64,000 nucleotides of DNA from Heterocephalus glaber (Eukaryota; Chordata; Mammalia; Rodentia; Bathyergidae), in NCBI RefSeq assembly GCF_000247695.1, contig NW_004624865.1, positions 1,572,310 through 1,636,309 of the forward strand, written 5' to 3'. The notes beneath the pieces are model-generated. The model was not told the origin of the DNA. It searched no databases and was given only the letters and a program-made list of their open reading frames with translations. Every line of letters begins with the position of its first letter. The first letter of the stretch is position 1. Made by a program: the position numbers and the translations under genes. This document shows positions 1-10,500 of this stretch, piece after piece.

Positions 1-295
1 ATTTCCCTTTGGGGTTGCTGTAGGTGATCTGGAAGTCTGTTTTTGAGGCTTGTTTACATGTCTTCTCATTTCCAATGGGTGGGCGGGGGGGGTGCTCCTG
101 GCACCTGCACAGCTCACCTCCTCTGCTCTACGAGTGATGGAATGGCAGTGGGGAGACTCCTCCTGGGCGCTGGGATTGGCTCGCCTCCTCTGCCCTAGGA
201 GCAGTGGAATGGTGGCCCTCATTTTAAAAACAAATTAGAGGCTTAGATCTCAAAATTTGAAGCTGATATTCTGATATATATACACACACACACAT

Positions 296-300
<5 letters not shown>
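1..300. other. unannotated DNA
   Basis: I see no gene or recognisable repeat here. The open frames are short and have no splice or promoter context. The right edge becomes a TA/CA-rich run just before the GT microsatellite. Confidence 0.6.

Positions 301-327
<27 letters not shown>
301..327. repeat. (GT)n microsatellite
   Basis: Uninterrupted GT dinucleotides. They abut the tRNA-derived end of an antisense SINE, where the A-rich tail of the SINE would lie, so the microsatellite probably grew from that tail. Confidence 0.95.
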
Positions 328-505
328 GTATTGGGGATGGAATTCAGGGCCTCCACGCTGAGCTACATATCTTGCTCCTTTTTAAAGTTTTTAAAATTTT
401 GAGACATGGTCTCACTAATTTGCCCAAGTTGGCTTTGAATTGGCAATCCTCCTGCCTCAGCCTCCCAGTGAGCTGGAATCACAGGTGTGTGCCACCACAC
501 CTGGC
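328..505 (-). mobile_element. composite ID-B1 SINE (antisense)
   Basis: Read on the minus strand this is a B1/7SL-like half (CCAGGTGTGGTGGCACACAC, then CCTGAGGCAGGAGGATTGCC-type wording) followed by a T/A-rich linker and a short tRNA-derived half with GATATGTAGCTCAG (A-box like). The tRNA half lacks most of the segment between box A and box B, as in the other composite SINEs of this window. Transcribed by RNA polymerase III when young and mobilised by L1. This copy is clearly mutated. Confidence 0.85.
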
Positions 506-1160
506 TTAGAGATTGTTTTAACCATCACATGAACACTTCTGAGAGCACCCAGTTTAGCCTCAGGAAGTTCCACTGGGGAGGTTCTTGCTTAAACAAATTC
601 TAAAGTATGACAGAGCTCTTGCAGGAATGGGAATAGCAGTGTCAGGGAAAGCATCCCTACCAGGCAAAGGCAAGGGAACAGGAGGGAGCAGGTGGTGAAC
701 AGAAGAAAGACACCATGATGTCTGGTAGGGGGGTCTGAGTGGGTCCTCAGGCCCCCTGAGGCAGGCTTTGGTTTGTTATTTCAAGGAGCCCACCCTGTAT
801 CCTGTAGGAGATAGAGCTTTTAAGTAGGCTGGTGGCAAACTTGGATTTTAAATTTAGAAAGAAGGACTCCAAGAGCTGTACAAAGGTAAGACTCAAAGTA
901 GGGAGACCTGTGGACAGTAGATGTACTGGAAGGTAAAGAGATGGCTGATAATTTATAATCTCCCTCTTGATATTTACATGATGGTGTAGCCAGAAGGTAG
1001 AGGTTATGCAATGTTTGAAAGAGTTCTGACAGTATTACAGAAATAGACTTGTTTTTTTAATATTAGGAGATTCATTTTCAGCATGGAAACAACCATGCCA
1101 TTTTTCTTTTTGTTGGAAAGGTTATTATTTACCATTACATTCTTTCTTGTGCTCATGCAT

Positions 1161-1161
<1 letters not shown>
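506..1161. other. unannotated DNA
   Basis: Apparently single-copy sequence. No gene, splice-bounded frame or recognisable transposon was seen. Confidence 0.55.

Positions 1162-1197
<36 letters not shown>
1162..1197. repeat. (CA)n microsatellite
   Basis: About 18 uninterrupted CA units. The overlapping cysteine/valine-rich antisense frame is a product of this repeat and not a gene. Confidence 0.95.
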
Positions 1198-1202
<5 letters not shown>

Positions 1203-2435
1203 ACAGAAGCTGGAAGAACAGAATGACAGTGTATGGAGAAAGAGTCTGAAGACCTCCAAGATTTCTCTGAACTGACTAGATGTGCTTGGCATTTCAAAGA
1301 TCATGTTTCAGTGAATGTATTTGACAGTGATGCTACACTGTATGTGAACTTGAAACAATTACAGTTAGCAAGAGAAATGCCTGCTGCTGAGAAATCACAA
1401 TCCTAATGTGTGGAATAAGAGGTGTGTCATATACAGAAAATCATCTGCAGGTCTGAACAGTGAAAGTAGAGAGCTTATTTTCTATCACTTATAATGTAAG
1501 TTACAAGAATTGTTAAGCTAGCATTAAAACCACAACATAACATCACTTTGCTGGACACCCAAAGTCCAGATGTATCAAATAATAGGATTGCTTACATTAA
1601 TGAGCAATCATTTTAAAAACAGTGCCACTAGAAATCACTGAAAATGGCTGTAACACTTACAAATAATTTGTTACTAATTATGATCATAAAATATGGAAAG
1701 GCAGAGGTGAATTCTTTGCTAATCTGCCTGGAACCAGTTTACTGACTACATAACTTATTCTCCTGAGGATGAACCATTGCCCTAACCAAAATTCTAAAAT
1801 AGCTAATTAGCAAAAGAGCAGTTTGCCAAAGGATCTATTCATCTAATACCTCAGCAAAAGAAAAAGTTCTCTTAAAATTAACTACATAGAAAATTAATAG
1901 CAATTATTTGTGTTTTACTGAGACCCACTCAATGCTCTGTAAATTTCTACCTTAAATTTTGAGTTTCATTGTCATGCACAGAACAAAAGTTATAAGTGTA
2001 TGTGGATTCTCTCTCCAACCACATTTTAAATCCAATCTTCTCCTCTACTTCCCTCAGCATACAGGTTTGCCGTTGTGAGCAGGAGAGAAAGTAGGAAGTT
2101 GTAACACCAGGGTTTTGTGCGTGGGGATGATTTTACACATGTGACCACACACTGATCACCATGTTTGTGTGTGTCACTCAGATACAGGTGTGTCCATGCC
2201 CTGCACTCCCAGATGTGTTCTTTATTCTTGCTTTCTCTACAAATTATTCATGATATCGAGCAAAAAACCGCTATTTCTCATCTCATCCAAGACAGGGTGC
2301 AGTTTACTAATGTGCTATTCCCCTATCATTATTTCCTTTGGTGTTGTATGTATTATGATTTATTATTAAGGTGTAGAGTAATTTGGCTACTTTTGTGTGA
2401 TTTATTCTTTATTCCTAGTCTATACTATCATAATA
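1198..2435. other. unannotated AT-rich DNA
   Basis: AT-rich apparently single-copy sequence. The two overlapping frames near 2165-2443 run into the mariner terminal repeat and show no protein family resemblance. Confidence 0.55.
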
Positions 2436-2950
2436 AGGTATGATCACGTATACAGTGAAAGTTTAAATTAAAACATTTTTACAGTAAAAGACACACTACC
2501 ATGAATCTCCCTTAAAATACTCCCTCTTGCTTCAGGCAAACTTACACCATCATTCTTGCCATTGAAGAAGTTCTAGAAGTTCTTTCTCCTGAGTGTCTTC
2601 AGCTGCACTGTTCTGGTTGCCTCGATGTCCTGAATGGATTCAAAACACTTCCCTTTCCTGGACATTTTAACTTTGGGGAAGAGCCAGAAGTTGCACAGTG
2701 CCAGATCCAGTGACTAGGTGGATGAGGACACAGCATCATATTTTTAGACCCTGCCTTTCTTTTGAATGGCGCTCGACCACAGCATGCACTGTACTTTTTT
2801 TTATCACACCTGCTAAAGATACTCACAAAAGAGGACTCCAGAGCTGCTACAGAAAGTGATAAGAATGATGGGATAAGTGTGTTTGAAGAGAGGTGGGTAT
2901 TTTGAGGCAGATGAATGGCACAGTGATTTTTACTGTTTGATCAGCCCATG
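2436..2950 (-). mobile_element. compound mariner element, copy 1
   Basis: Non-autonomous Tc1/mariner derivative, with transposase sense on the minus strand. The left end starts near AAGGTATGATCACG and the right end reads TTTGATCAGCCC. The left ~170 bp are matched, inverted, by the right ~140 bp (both carry the TGTTTGAA / CTCCAGAGC motifs of the transposase 3' end), so the element folds back on itself. Between the arms, about 2590-2760 encodes in antisense a frameshifted remnant of the transposase C-terminus (CPHPP, then WL-FPK-like wording in another frame). Near 2799-2812 an internal TATCACACCTGC is a relic terminal repeat. About 35 bp are missing just inside the right end. TA lies at 2434 and 2951, consistent with mariner TA targeting. 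Compare the copies at 21524 and 49221. Confidence 0.8.
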
Positions 2951-3839
2951 TATATATTTGTTAGCCTCACTAAGCAGTGCAGGTTTATGTGGAGCTGTGG
3001 GCTTGGGTATGCATGGGTTTGTCTTAAGTTTTGCTGCTGTGTACTGATTTGGTGGGTGCATGATAACTGCAGATGAAAGAATGAAATCTTTCTGATCTTG
3101 GTACACTACCTGGTACTACCTCTTTCCTTTCAATCATGAAAACAAGCAGGTAAATCAATAAAGTAGAAATAGCAGTAACTTGGACTGAAAATATACTCAG
3201 TGAGGGAAAACCGTTGTTTGATTTATAAAATATTTAACATCTGTTTCCTGCCTGACAGGTGAAATTTAAAATATACAAGAAATTGCAAACCGAAATTATA
3301 CTTGATATTAACCATTGTCAAAGAAAGCAGGAGTACTATAAACTTTACAATTGGTTAAGAAAACTTTTAAAAATTAGATCAATAATTCAGCAAATTGGTG
3401 AATCCCTCGGCTAATGATTAATGATAGATTAGGTGACTTGGATTTTGACAGATATCTCTGTAGCAATACTCCAGCGATCTTCCCAGTTACCATGGGGTTG
3501 AGTATTTACTGGTGTTCTATGCCTTAGTAGGTAATAACTACTCACAAGTCTTCGAAGACACGGTGGATTAGAATTCTATAAATGTATTTCACACAGGAAG
3601 AAGAATCAAGGAACAATAGAGAAAAGAGATAGCGTCTAAATCAGGAAAGCAAAACTTTTCTAGAAAATGTCAGCAGAATGTTGCTTATTTCGCATTGACC
3701 TTGGGCTGGACCACAGCTTTCTCAGACTTAACTAGATTTGGGATCCTGAGGGAACGAGAGAAATTGGCGATTTGAGAAGCAACAGTATCTGCCTGCTAAA
3801 ACTGAAGGTTGCACCGGTTCTTTTGCTCACTTTCAATTC
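2951..3839. other. unannotated AT-rich DNA
   Basis: Apparently single-copy. About 3220-3480 is AT-rich with several TAAT-type words and no repeat resemblance. No coding frame was found. Confidence 0.55.
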
Positions 3840-3985
3840 ACCATGTGGAGGGAGGGAGAGGAAAGGGAAGTAAAAAGAATTAAGACGTGTGGTGTTTGTG
3901 CACCAACTCCCCACAGTGAATATGAGCATTACGTACTGCAAACATGAACTGATACATATTTAAAATTTAAAAAAAAATAAAAACC
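3840..3985 (+). mobile_element. L1 3'UTR fragment
   Basis: A purine-rich GGAGGGAGGGAGAGGAAAGG tract, then GTGAATATGAGCATTACG-type sequence ending in an A-rich tail. The order matches the end of the L1 at 13450-13592 in this window (purine tract, ACTCCC, GTGAACATG, A tail). Strongly 5'-truncated, with no ORF2 retained. Confidence 0.7.
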
Positions 3986-4617
3986 CAGATCTTTTATTAT
4001 TAAAAATTAGGGTGTATTATTATGCAAGCTTTTAAAAACATTTTGAGTTTTTACTCTCTTCCTCCAACTCAGTTGAATTTTATTTCACTTATAATCATAG
4101 GAATCCCATAGAGAAAATGCAGAGAATCTCATTCCACCCCTTTATTTAGCAGATGGGAAATCTGAAGCTCCTCAGTGCAGTTTCCTGCACAAGGCTACAC
4201 AGCTGGAGAACCCGGGAGAACTGTAGGCCGCTGCTCTACCTGGAGCCCTGCTGCCTCTGGAGGAGAGAAAAAAGTAACCAAGATGGCTAGTGTTTTACTT
4301 TTGCTAAGTGAGAACTCTGGTCACCAACTGCTTTACATTTTAATTTATTTGCATTTCTATTGTGCAGTTCAATTTCTAGCCAGCTGAGCATAACAGGGAG
4401 AAGTTAGCAATTTTCCTTATTAAACTTCTTACACACTTTGTTATAGGACCAGTGGGCTGCCAGAATGGGAAGGGGAGCTCAGAGGGGCTTCCTGTCACTT
4501 GTTAATTATGGAAATTAAAAGGCAATGCATAAGAACAACCTCACAGAATGCCACCGAACACCACTGTTGGAAAAATATTCCAAATAAGAAGTGCAGCTTC
4601 CTGCGCAGCTCCCCCAC
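3986..4617. other. MIR-like relic and unannotated DNA
   Basis: About 4120-4260 resembles an antisense MIR (TTTAGCAGATGGGAAATCTGAAGC, then GGCTACACAGCTGGAGAACC; compare the MIR words for 'lower-case cancer-of-count' positions at 5941 and 10230). The rest shows nothing recognisable. Confidence 0.45.
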
Positions 4618-4797
4618 TCCATCCTTTCTGAGTGTCAAATCCAGGGCCTCCACAATGAGCAGCATCCTTACCCTTTTCTGAGTTTTTATTTTGAGCTAGG
4701 ATCTTGCTAAATTGCTCAGGCTGGGCTGGAACTTGCAATCTTCCTGCCCCAGCTTCCCGAATGCTGGGATTACAGTCATGCACAACCACGTCGGACT
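4618..4797 (-). mobile_element. composite ID-B1 SINE (antisense)
   Basis: On the minus strand: B1-like half with GTAATCCCAGCATTCGGGAA, an AATAAAAACTC-rich linker, then the deleted ID-type half (GAGGCCCTGGATTTGACA). Same architecture as the SINE at 328-505, independently mutated. Confidence 0.8.
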
Positions 4798-5834
4798 TTC
4801 TTGCTGTTTGTTTGATGAACTTTTAAAGATTGGTGCACCAATGGCTGTGTGATATAGTGGGAAGGCTCCTGGAAAAGATCAGGGATGGACTCTTCTCCAA
4901 AATGAGTTCTGCTACGCAGGTTGCTTCTGTAAGCTGGTTCTCTTTCTCCTGTGATGAGGAGAGGTTGGGCTGGAATTAGGATCTCAGCTTGAGTTGCCCT
5001 TGGGAATAACTGAAGAATATTTAAAATGATTTGTTTCTATCTTAGTCCAACTCTTGCTTTGCCTGGTTTTCAGTGTAGAGCACAGGCACTGCAGTTTGGC
5101 GGGAGCTCTCTGGGCAATGCTGGTGTGGAGCCAGAATGGAAACCCACTGGGCCAGGGTGAGTGCTAACGGCGGCATCTCAGCCTGCATCTCACCTGGGAT
5201 CTCACTGGAAATGCTCATCTCAGGTCCCACGCAAGTCTCCCCGTGGCAGTCTCCAAGAATCCCAGGCGATGCGAAGACTGCGGAGATTCCTTTTGGCTGT
5301 TTCATGTCATGATTTTATATCAGGTTTCTTCCTTACTTACAAATGTTCAGTAACTACCCATGCAATCTAAATTCTTCAACATCATCTTTAAGGCTCACTA
5401 TGATGGGGGCCAGCCTTCTTTCCAGGTATTTCTGGTCTCTGGAGAACCCTGTTTTTCCACTGAGTAGCCCTGCCTGGCGGGCACAGCTCTCAAGTTCAGT
5501 CCAGACCTGGGCTTGCCTCGCTCACTATGCAGCCCGAGAATATCTTACCTCCTTTTCTGCTCAGATATATGAATTACTTGAGGGACCTTGAATTATTGCC
5601 TTTCTCTTTTAAAAACATTTAAACATTCTATTTATTTAAGTAGTAATGGTGGCCAGTGTTAGCCTAAACTGAGGAAAATAATCAACATTCTGCTGTTTAG
5701 AGGCAGCAAAATAATTTTAGAAGTTGTGGAACTGGAAAACCCAAGAGAAATCTTATTCCTAAAGAGGACCTCAGAGTAGAGTGAGACACGCTAAATTAGG
5801 GCATTAACTGACCTTGAGGATTTGGGAATTCTGT
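4798..5834. other. unannotated DNA
   Basis: No gene or recognisable transposon. Overlapping frames of 69-87 codons on both strands (5042-5591) have no family resemblance and no supporting splice sites that I could pair. Confidence 0.5.
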
Positions 5835-6000
5835 ATCCTGGTCTGGCCACTTCCTAACTGTGTGACCTTGAGGAGTTGCAGAAGTGCTAACACTGTCCAC
5901 CTCAGAGATGATTCATTCCCATCGGATGCATTCCTCTAGTCCCACTTTACAGCTGAGGACAGTGACACAGCCGCCATTCACCCAAGTGAGTAGTGAAGTG
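5835..6000 (+). mobile_element. MIR relic
   Basis: CTGGCCACTTCCTAACTGTG followed by TGACCTTGAGGAGTTGCA matches the tRNA-derived core of the mammal-wide MIR family. A second MIR-like piece (CCCACTTTACAGCTGAGGAC) follows in the opposite orientation near 5941, so two relics may be adjacent. Confidence 0.65.
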
Positions 6001-6325
6001 GCTCCCAGCCATTTCTGAACTGCAATGAGAGGCTTTAGTTTCTACATCAATATTACTTTGTCCAGTTTTTCTTTATGTCCGTTTGGATGACTATGGAAAA
6101 AATGCTCAATACTTTTAATAATACTGAGTTAAAATAAAATCAAGGCAATAGAATTTCACATTTCCTCAAACACTATTTCTCAGTCAGGACAGACTAATAC
6201 AGGATAAAATCCAAGCAACAGCAGAGAAAGCTACATGGGCAAGGAGGCCATTTCTTTCACAGCTTTGTTTTGGTGCGAGTTAGTGCCTTTGGATTGGTTT
6301 TCTTACCTCTGTTCTTAGACTATGA

Positions 6326-6415
6326 GGTCCTATATGACAATGACTGTATCTTTTTCATCCTTAAATCCCAGCTGCACACTCAACAAATATGACGGGCAAC
6401 CAATAAATATTTAGT
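6326..6415 (+). mobile_element. L2-like 3' end
   Basis: GACTGTATCTTTTTCATCC, then CCCAGCTGCACACTCAAC and CAATAAATATTT have the spacing of an L2 LINE 3' end. Old and diverged. Confidence 0.5.
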
Positions 6416-6810
6416 ACTGGGGCTTGCTAGACTGGGATAACCAATGTCTTGAGACTCAGATGAAGTGGATTCTGTAATCCCAATGTTGTGCTGTGTCTTA
6501 GTCTCGATTTTGTCCTATGTGAGGGACTTCAGATGCTTCCAGCTCTGATAGTTTGAGTCTAGAGCTTCGATGAGTTTCAGTTTTGTCTAAGCCACAGTCC
6601 TTTAAGATGAGCCCTCAGCTCTCAAGTATTCTACCAATCTTCTGTACATGTCCAAAATTTTAATCTATGCTTTTTATTTAATTTACATTTATAATACATT
6701 TATAGCTCTTCATATGGGCTATAAATATACTACATTACATATATAAATATCCACATTATTCTGAAAAATAAACACTGTCCCATAGTTGTGAAAGAAATCA
6801 AGGTAAATTC
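6416..6810. other. unannotated DNA left of the L1
   Basis: No recognisable element. It becomes AT-rich toward the L1 insertion site. Confidence 0.5.
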
Positions 6811-6825
6811 AATAACCAGGCAGCT

Positions 6826-7455
6826 GATCCAAATGAATTTTTGAATTGTTTTCTCAAGGTCCGTGAAGTATGCTGCTGGCATTTCAATTGGGACCACATC
6901 GAATCTATATAGCAGTTTTGGAAGTATGGCCCTTTTCACTATGTTGATTCTTCCTACCCAGGAGCAAGGGATGTCTTTTCATTTTCTGATATTGTCTTCA
7001 ATCCCTCTTTTCAGAGTGCTATAGTTTTCAAAGTAGAGGTCTTTGATTTCTTTTGTTAGGATGATTCCTAGGTATTTCATTTTTTTGGATGCAATTGTGA
7101 AAGGAATTGTTTGCCCTATTTCTCACTCAGTGAGTCTGTTGTTGGTGTAGAGGAAAGCTATTGATTTTTGTGTGTTGACCTTGTATCCAGCTACTCTACT
7201 GAATTTAGTTATTAAGTCTATAAGACTTTTGGTGGAATTCTTGTGGTCTTCTATACAGAGTATCTTGTCATCTGCAAATAATAACAATTTGACTTCATAT
7301 CCTATCTTTATTCCCTTTATTTCTTTCTCTTGTCTAATTGCCGTGGCTAATGTTTCCAAAACTATATTGAACAGGAGTGGTGATAATGGACATTCTTGTC
7401 TTTTTCCTGTTTTTAGTGTGAAGAATTTCAGATTTTCGCCATTTAGCATGATACC
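6826..7455 (-). pseudogene. L1 ORF2 reverse transcriptase remnant
   Basis: Inverted segment of the twin-primed L1. On the minus strand an open stretch (7515-7123) reads through the RT palm: [19 protein letters not shown], then [13 protein letters not shown] at about 7285-7250. The catalytic FADD (7267-7278) is intact. Downstream the frame is broken by a stop after NNRLTE and resumes as [20 protein letters not shown] and FIWI at 6830-6960, which belong to the post-RT region. The first ~20 codons of the open frame come from across the inversion junction and are not ORF2. ORF2 normally supplies endonuclease and reverse transcriptase for L1 and SINE mobility; this fragment cannot. Confidence 0.92.
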
Positions 7456-8405
7456 TAGAATAGCAAAAGCAATTCTAGGCAACAGAGACATGGCAGGGGG
7501 CATCACAAACTCCAACTTGAAACTAAACTACAAAGATACTGTGATAAAAAACAGCATGGTACTGGCAAAGAAACAGACCTGAGGACCAGTGGAACAGATT
7601 CCAAGATGCAGAAACAACTCCAGACACACTCAGCCACCTCATCTTTGACAAAAGAGACAAACACCCTCACTGGAGGAAAGATAGCCTCTTTAATAAATGG
7701 TGCAGGAAAAATTGGGTTTCAACTCCTCAAAGATTAAAACTAGACCTATATCTCTCACCATGCTCTAAACTAAAATTGAAATGGATTAAAGATCTAAATA
7801 TTAAAACAGAAACACTGAACCGGCTGGAACAGGGGTTAGGTAGAACTCTTAAAGACATTGGTGTAGGAAAAGATTTTATGAACAAAACCTCAGTTGCCTG
7901 TGAACTAGCACAAACAATCAACAAGTGGGATCTTTTCTTATTAAAAAGCTTCTGCACAGCAAGAGAAACCACCAGCAGTGTGAATAGACAACCCACAATG
8001 TGGGAAAAAATTTTCACCTGCTGTTCCTCAAAGGGCTACTATATAGAATATGTAAAGAACTTAAAAAAATCAGACCTCCCACATTTAAAGACCCAATCCA
8101 GACAAAGAAGTAGAAACAGCAAATAAACATATGAAAAAATGTTCAACATCACTGGTCATTTGAGAGATGGAAATGAAAACAATGCTGAGATTCCATGTCG
8201 CCCCAGAAAGAATGGCTGCTATCATGAAATAACCAATTACAAATGCTGGCAGGGCTGTGGGGAAAGAGGAACACTGCTCCACTGCTGGTGGGAGTGTAGA
8301 CTGGTGCAAGCACTGTGGAAATCAGTATGGAGATACCTCAAAGAACTAGGACTGGAAGTTCCATTTGACCCAGCTATTCCCCTGCTGGGGATCTTCCACA
8401 AGAAT
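7456..8405 (+). pseudogene. L1 ORF2 C-terminal remnant
   Basis: Forward part of the same L1. Frames read RIAKAIL, AGGIT and LNYKDTV at about 7455-7560, then MKWIKDLNIK through GKDFMNKTS, NKWDLFLLKSFCTARE and VNRQPTMWEKIF at 7776-8015. After a frame break it reads NYKCWQGCGERGTLLHCWWE and WKSVWRYLKELGLE at 8235-8360, ending PFDPAIPLLGIF. This is the order of the distal ORF2 region, including the cysteine-containing C-terminal segment. Stops and frameshifts occur after 7582 and 8126, so it is a dead copy. Confidence 0.92.
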
Positions 8406-8728
8406 TAAAAGAATCATACCACAGTGGTATATGTGCACCCATGTTCATAGCAGCACAGTTTGTAATAGCTAAAGCTTGGGAGCAGCCCAATTGCCTATCA
8501 ACTTATGACTGCATAAAGAAAATGTGGGTTTTTTAATAAAACTGAGTACTACTCAGCCATAAAAAATGAGAAATTAGAGACAGTTATAGCTAAATGGAGA
8601 CCCATTGTGGTGATCTTCTTAAGTGAAATAAATAGGACACACACGTGTAAATACCAAATAGTTTCTCTAGTGTGAGAAACTGAAAGTGTAAATAAGGACT
8701 GAAAGGTAAAATAAATAATGTGAAATAG

Positions 8729-8881
8729 GAAGAAAAGGGGCAAAGGGGAAGGGGAAGTGGGAGGGGTAGGGGAAAGGAAAGAAGGGAATGGAATTAATAT
8801 GAGAAAATGAAAAAATGGAAACAAAATCTTTGTTAATAGGGAGGGATGGAGGGGGTGAAGGGAGGGCAGGGGCAGGGGGGA
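8729..8881 (+). other. purine-rich L1 3'UTR tract
   Basis: A strongly strand-asymmetric G/A tract with at least five GGGG runs spaced by a few bases, then a second GGGAGGGATGGAGGGGG block. It lies between ORF2 and the A-rich tail of the twin-primed L1. An equivalent tract occurs at 57412-57560. It explains the 211-codon serine/proline/leucine-rich antisense frame here, which is not a gene. The G runs could fold into a G-quadruplex; that is inference. Confidence 0.85.
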
Positions 8882-8997
8882 AAAATAAGAACCAAGAAAG
8901 ACTATGTAAAGGTGCAAATTTCCAATGATGAATGTCATTATACTGTATACCTGAAATGTACCAATAAAATTAATTTTAAAAAAATAGCCAGGCAGCT

Positions 8998-10179
8998 GGA
9001 TGAATGAGAAACTGCTTACTTCAGCTTGGTCTTTCCATGATTTTATCTGGTTTACAAGGGCATTGTGATTTTTTTTATTTTTTGATCTCTTAAGGTCAGG
9101 CTTGTGATCCACTAGAACCGTGTCTTTTGGCCTGGAGAGCTTTCTGTTCCGAGTTACACCGTCACCTGGTGAGCAGCACAGCATGCTCTAGGCCTGGTTG
9201 TGATTTACACAGCACCTTTCTCAAGGCCTCTCAACAGCCTGATGAAGGGGGCAGGAGATGCAGGGTTAGGAGGGCCCTAGGTTGCAGGTGATGCAGCAGC
9301 TGCTGAGAGGCGACGTGAACTGTGGGTAGTTAGCAGTGCTCTTCAAATAAAGGGCTGGCTTATGGCCCATCTCCCTGAAGCATCTGGGGGTACTTTGCTG
9401 CAGAGTTTTTGGCCCCAGATGCACCTGACTGTGTGGGTCTTAGGCCCAGGGTTCTGGAAGCTTCGTAATCTCTAGAAGTCTTTAAGCTGTGCGAGTATGA
9501 GGGCCGCCTGGCAAGGGAATGTAGAAAACCAATTTACCTCTCAGGGTGGCTGCGCTTCCGCTTCCCTCTTTCCAGGCACAGACCCTCGGCCGAGTGAGTT
9601 TTCACAGCCACCAAGTGTGGAGGGAAGAGCACAGGACTGAGTGCCACCCAGGCTGAGTAAATGGTTTCTCCACAGAGCAGCCCTGGACCCCTCATCCTGA
9701 AATAGTTGTATAGATGGCCCTGCTTCTCTCTAAAGCTTGGGAATGACCCTCCTGAGTTTTATTCCAAACCAGACGGGAAGGTTTTTGAAGGCTGGAGTAG
9801 CAGAGAGGATGATCTGTGAGTGTAGAGCTGGTGCAGTTAGAATGGAGTCTTGGGCCTCCTGTCTGCCGGAGCCTGAGTTTATCTCCTCGTGGAAAGCCTT
9901 CAGTGCCTTGATCAGCAGGAGGCCCTGTTGCACATTTAAGCTCCTTGGATCCCTTTAGGAGCAAGTGGGGCTCAGGGAGATGCACTCAGACCTGGGCTTT
10001 CTGAGTGAGACCGGCCGCTCATCTGTGTTGTCATCTCAGCATGCAGACTGTGAGCCCAACCAGTAGCTTCTGAGATGCCCACAGAGTGGGTTAGGACCGG
10101 CCCTTCCTCCCCTTGTAACCTGAGATAAATGAGAGACAACTGTGCTCAAGTTCAGTCAAGAGTGCTTTTCCATTCGCAA
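8998..10179. other. unannotated DNA
   Basis: GC is somewhat higher than in the neighbours. No gene recognised. Part of 9190-9260 (GATTTACACAGCACCTTTCTCA, then CTCAACAGCCTGATGAAGG) may be a weak antisense MIR. The frames at 9692-9985 overlap on both strands and look random. Confidence 0.45.
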
Positions 10180-10370
10180 AGCACATTCACATCTTTTTAT
10201 CTCATTAATCCTCATAACAACACGGGGAAACCAACGTCATTACCCACATGCGACCAATGATGTGACCGACGCCAAGAGAGATAAATGCTCTTCCCATAGT
10301 GGCATTGAGTCGCAGAGCCCAGCTGCAGCCCAGGGTCCAATTTCAGGCCCTGGGCTCTTTCTATTGCATG
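10180..10370 (-). mobile_element. MIR relic (antisense)
   Basis: CTCATTAATCCTCATAACAAC, a GGGGAAACC segment, then a degraded copy of the usual 'gaggcacagagagg' part and CATTGAGTCGCAGAGCCCAG follow the order of an antisense MIR. Confidence 0.6.
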
Positions 10371-10389
10371 CATTCGACCTGGCAAAGCA

Positions 10390-10500
10390 GGCCTTATCTC
10401 TTATCCTCAAACAGCAGGACTGAAGTGGGAGGGACCGGCCCAAGGTCACACAGTGAGCTCTGGCCTCAGCCCCAATTCTCCTCAACTCCAGAGCTAATTG
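10390..10500 (-). mobile_element. MIR fragment (antisense)
   Basis: CCCAAGGTCACACAGTGAGC, then TCTGGCCTCAGCCCCAATTC matches the central part of an antisense MIR. It may be a second insertion next to the preceding one. Confidence 0.6.

Larger units (their letters stand above)
6826..8982 (+). mobile_element. twin-primed L1 insertion (5' inverted)
   Basis: A 5'-truncated L1 whose 5' part (6826 to about 7455) is inverted relative to its 3' part (about 7456-8982). The inverted part carries ORF2 reverse transcriptase up to the -KFIWI- segment. The forward part resumes at the codons that normally follow (RIAKAIL) and runs through ORF2, a purine-rich 3'UTR and an A-rich end. The insertion is flanked by a 15-bp near-perfect duplication, AATAACCAGGCAGCTG-type: 6811-6825 on the left and 8983-8997 on the right, one mismatch. 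This is the signature of twin priming during L1 target-primed reverse transcription. Internal stop codons make it inert. Confidence 0.93.

Noticed and set aside
7172..7582. 136-codon plus-strand frame over the L1
   Set aside because: It is antisense to the reverse transcriptase remnant in its first part and joins across the inversion junction, so it is not a gene.
8549..9184. 211-codon antisense open frame
   Set aside because: It is the reverse strand of the L1 purine-rich 3'UTR and flanking DNA. The Ser/Leu/Pro/Phe composition comes from the pyrimidine tract.
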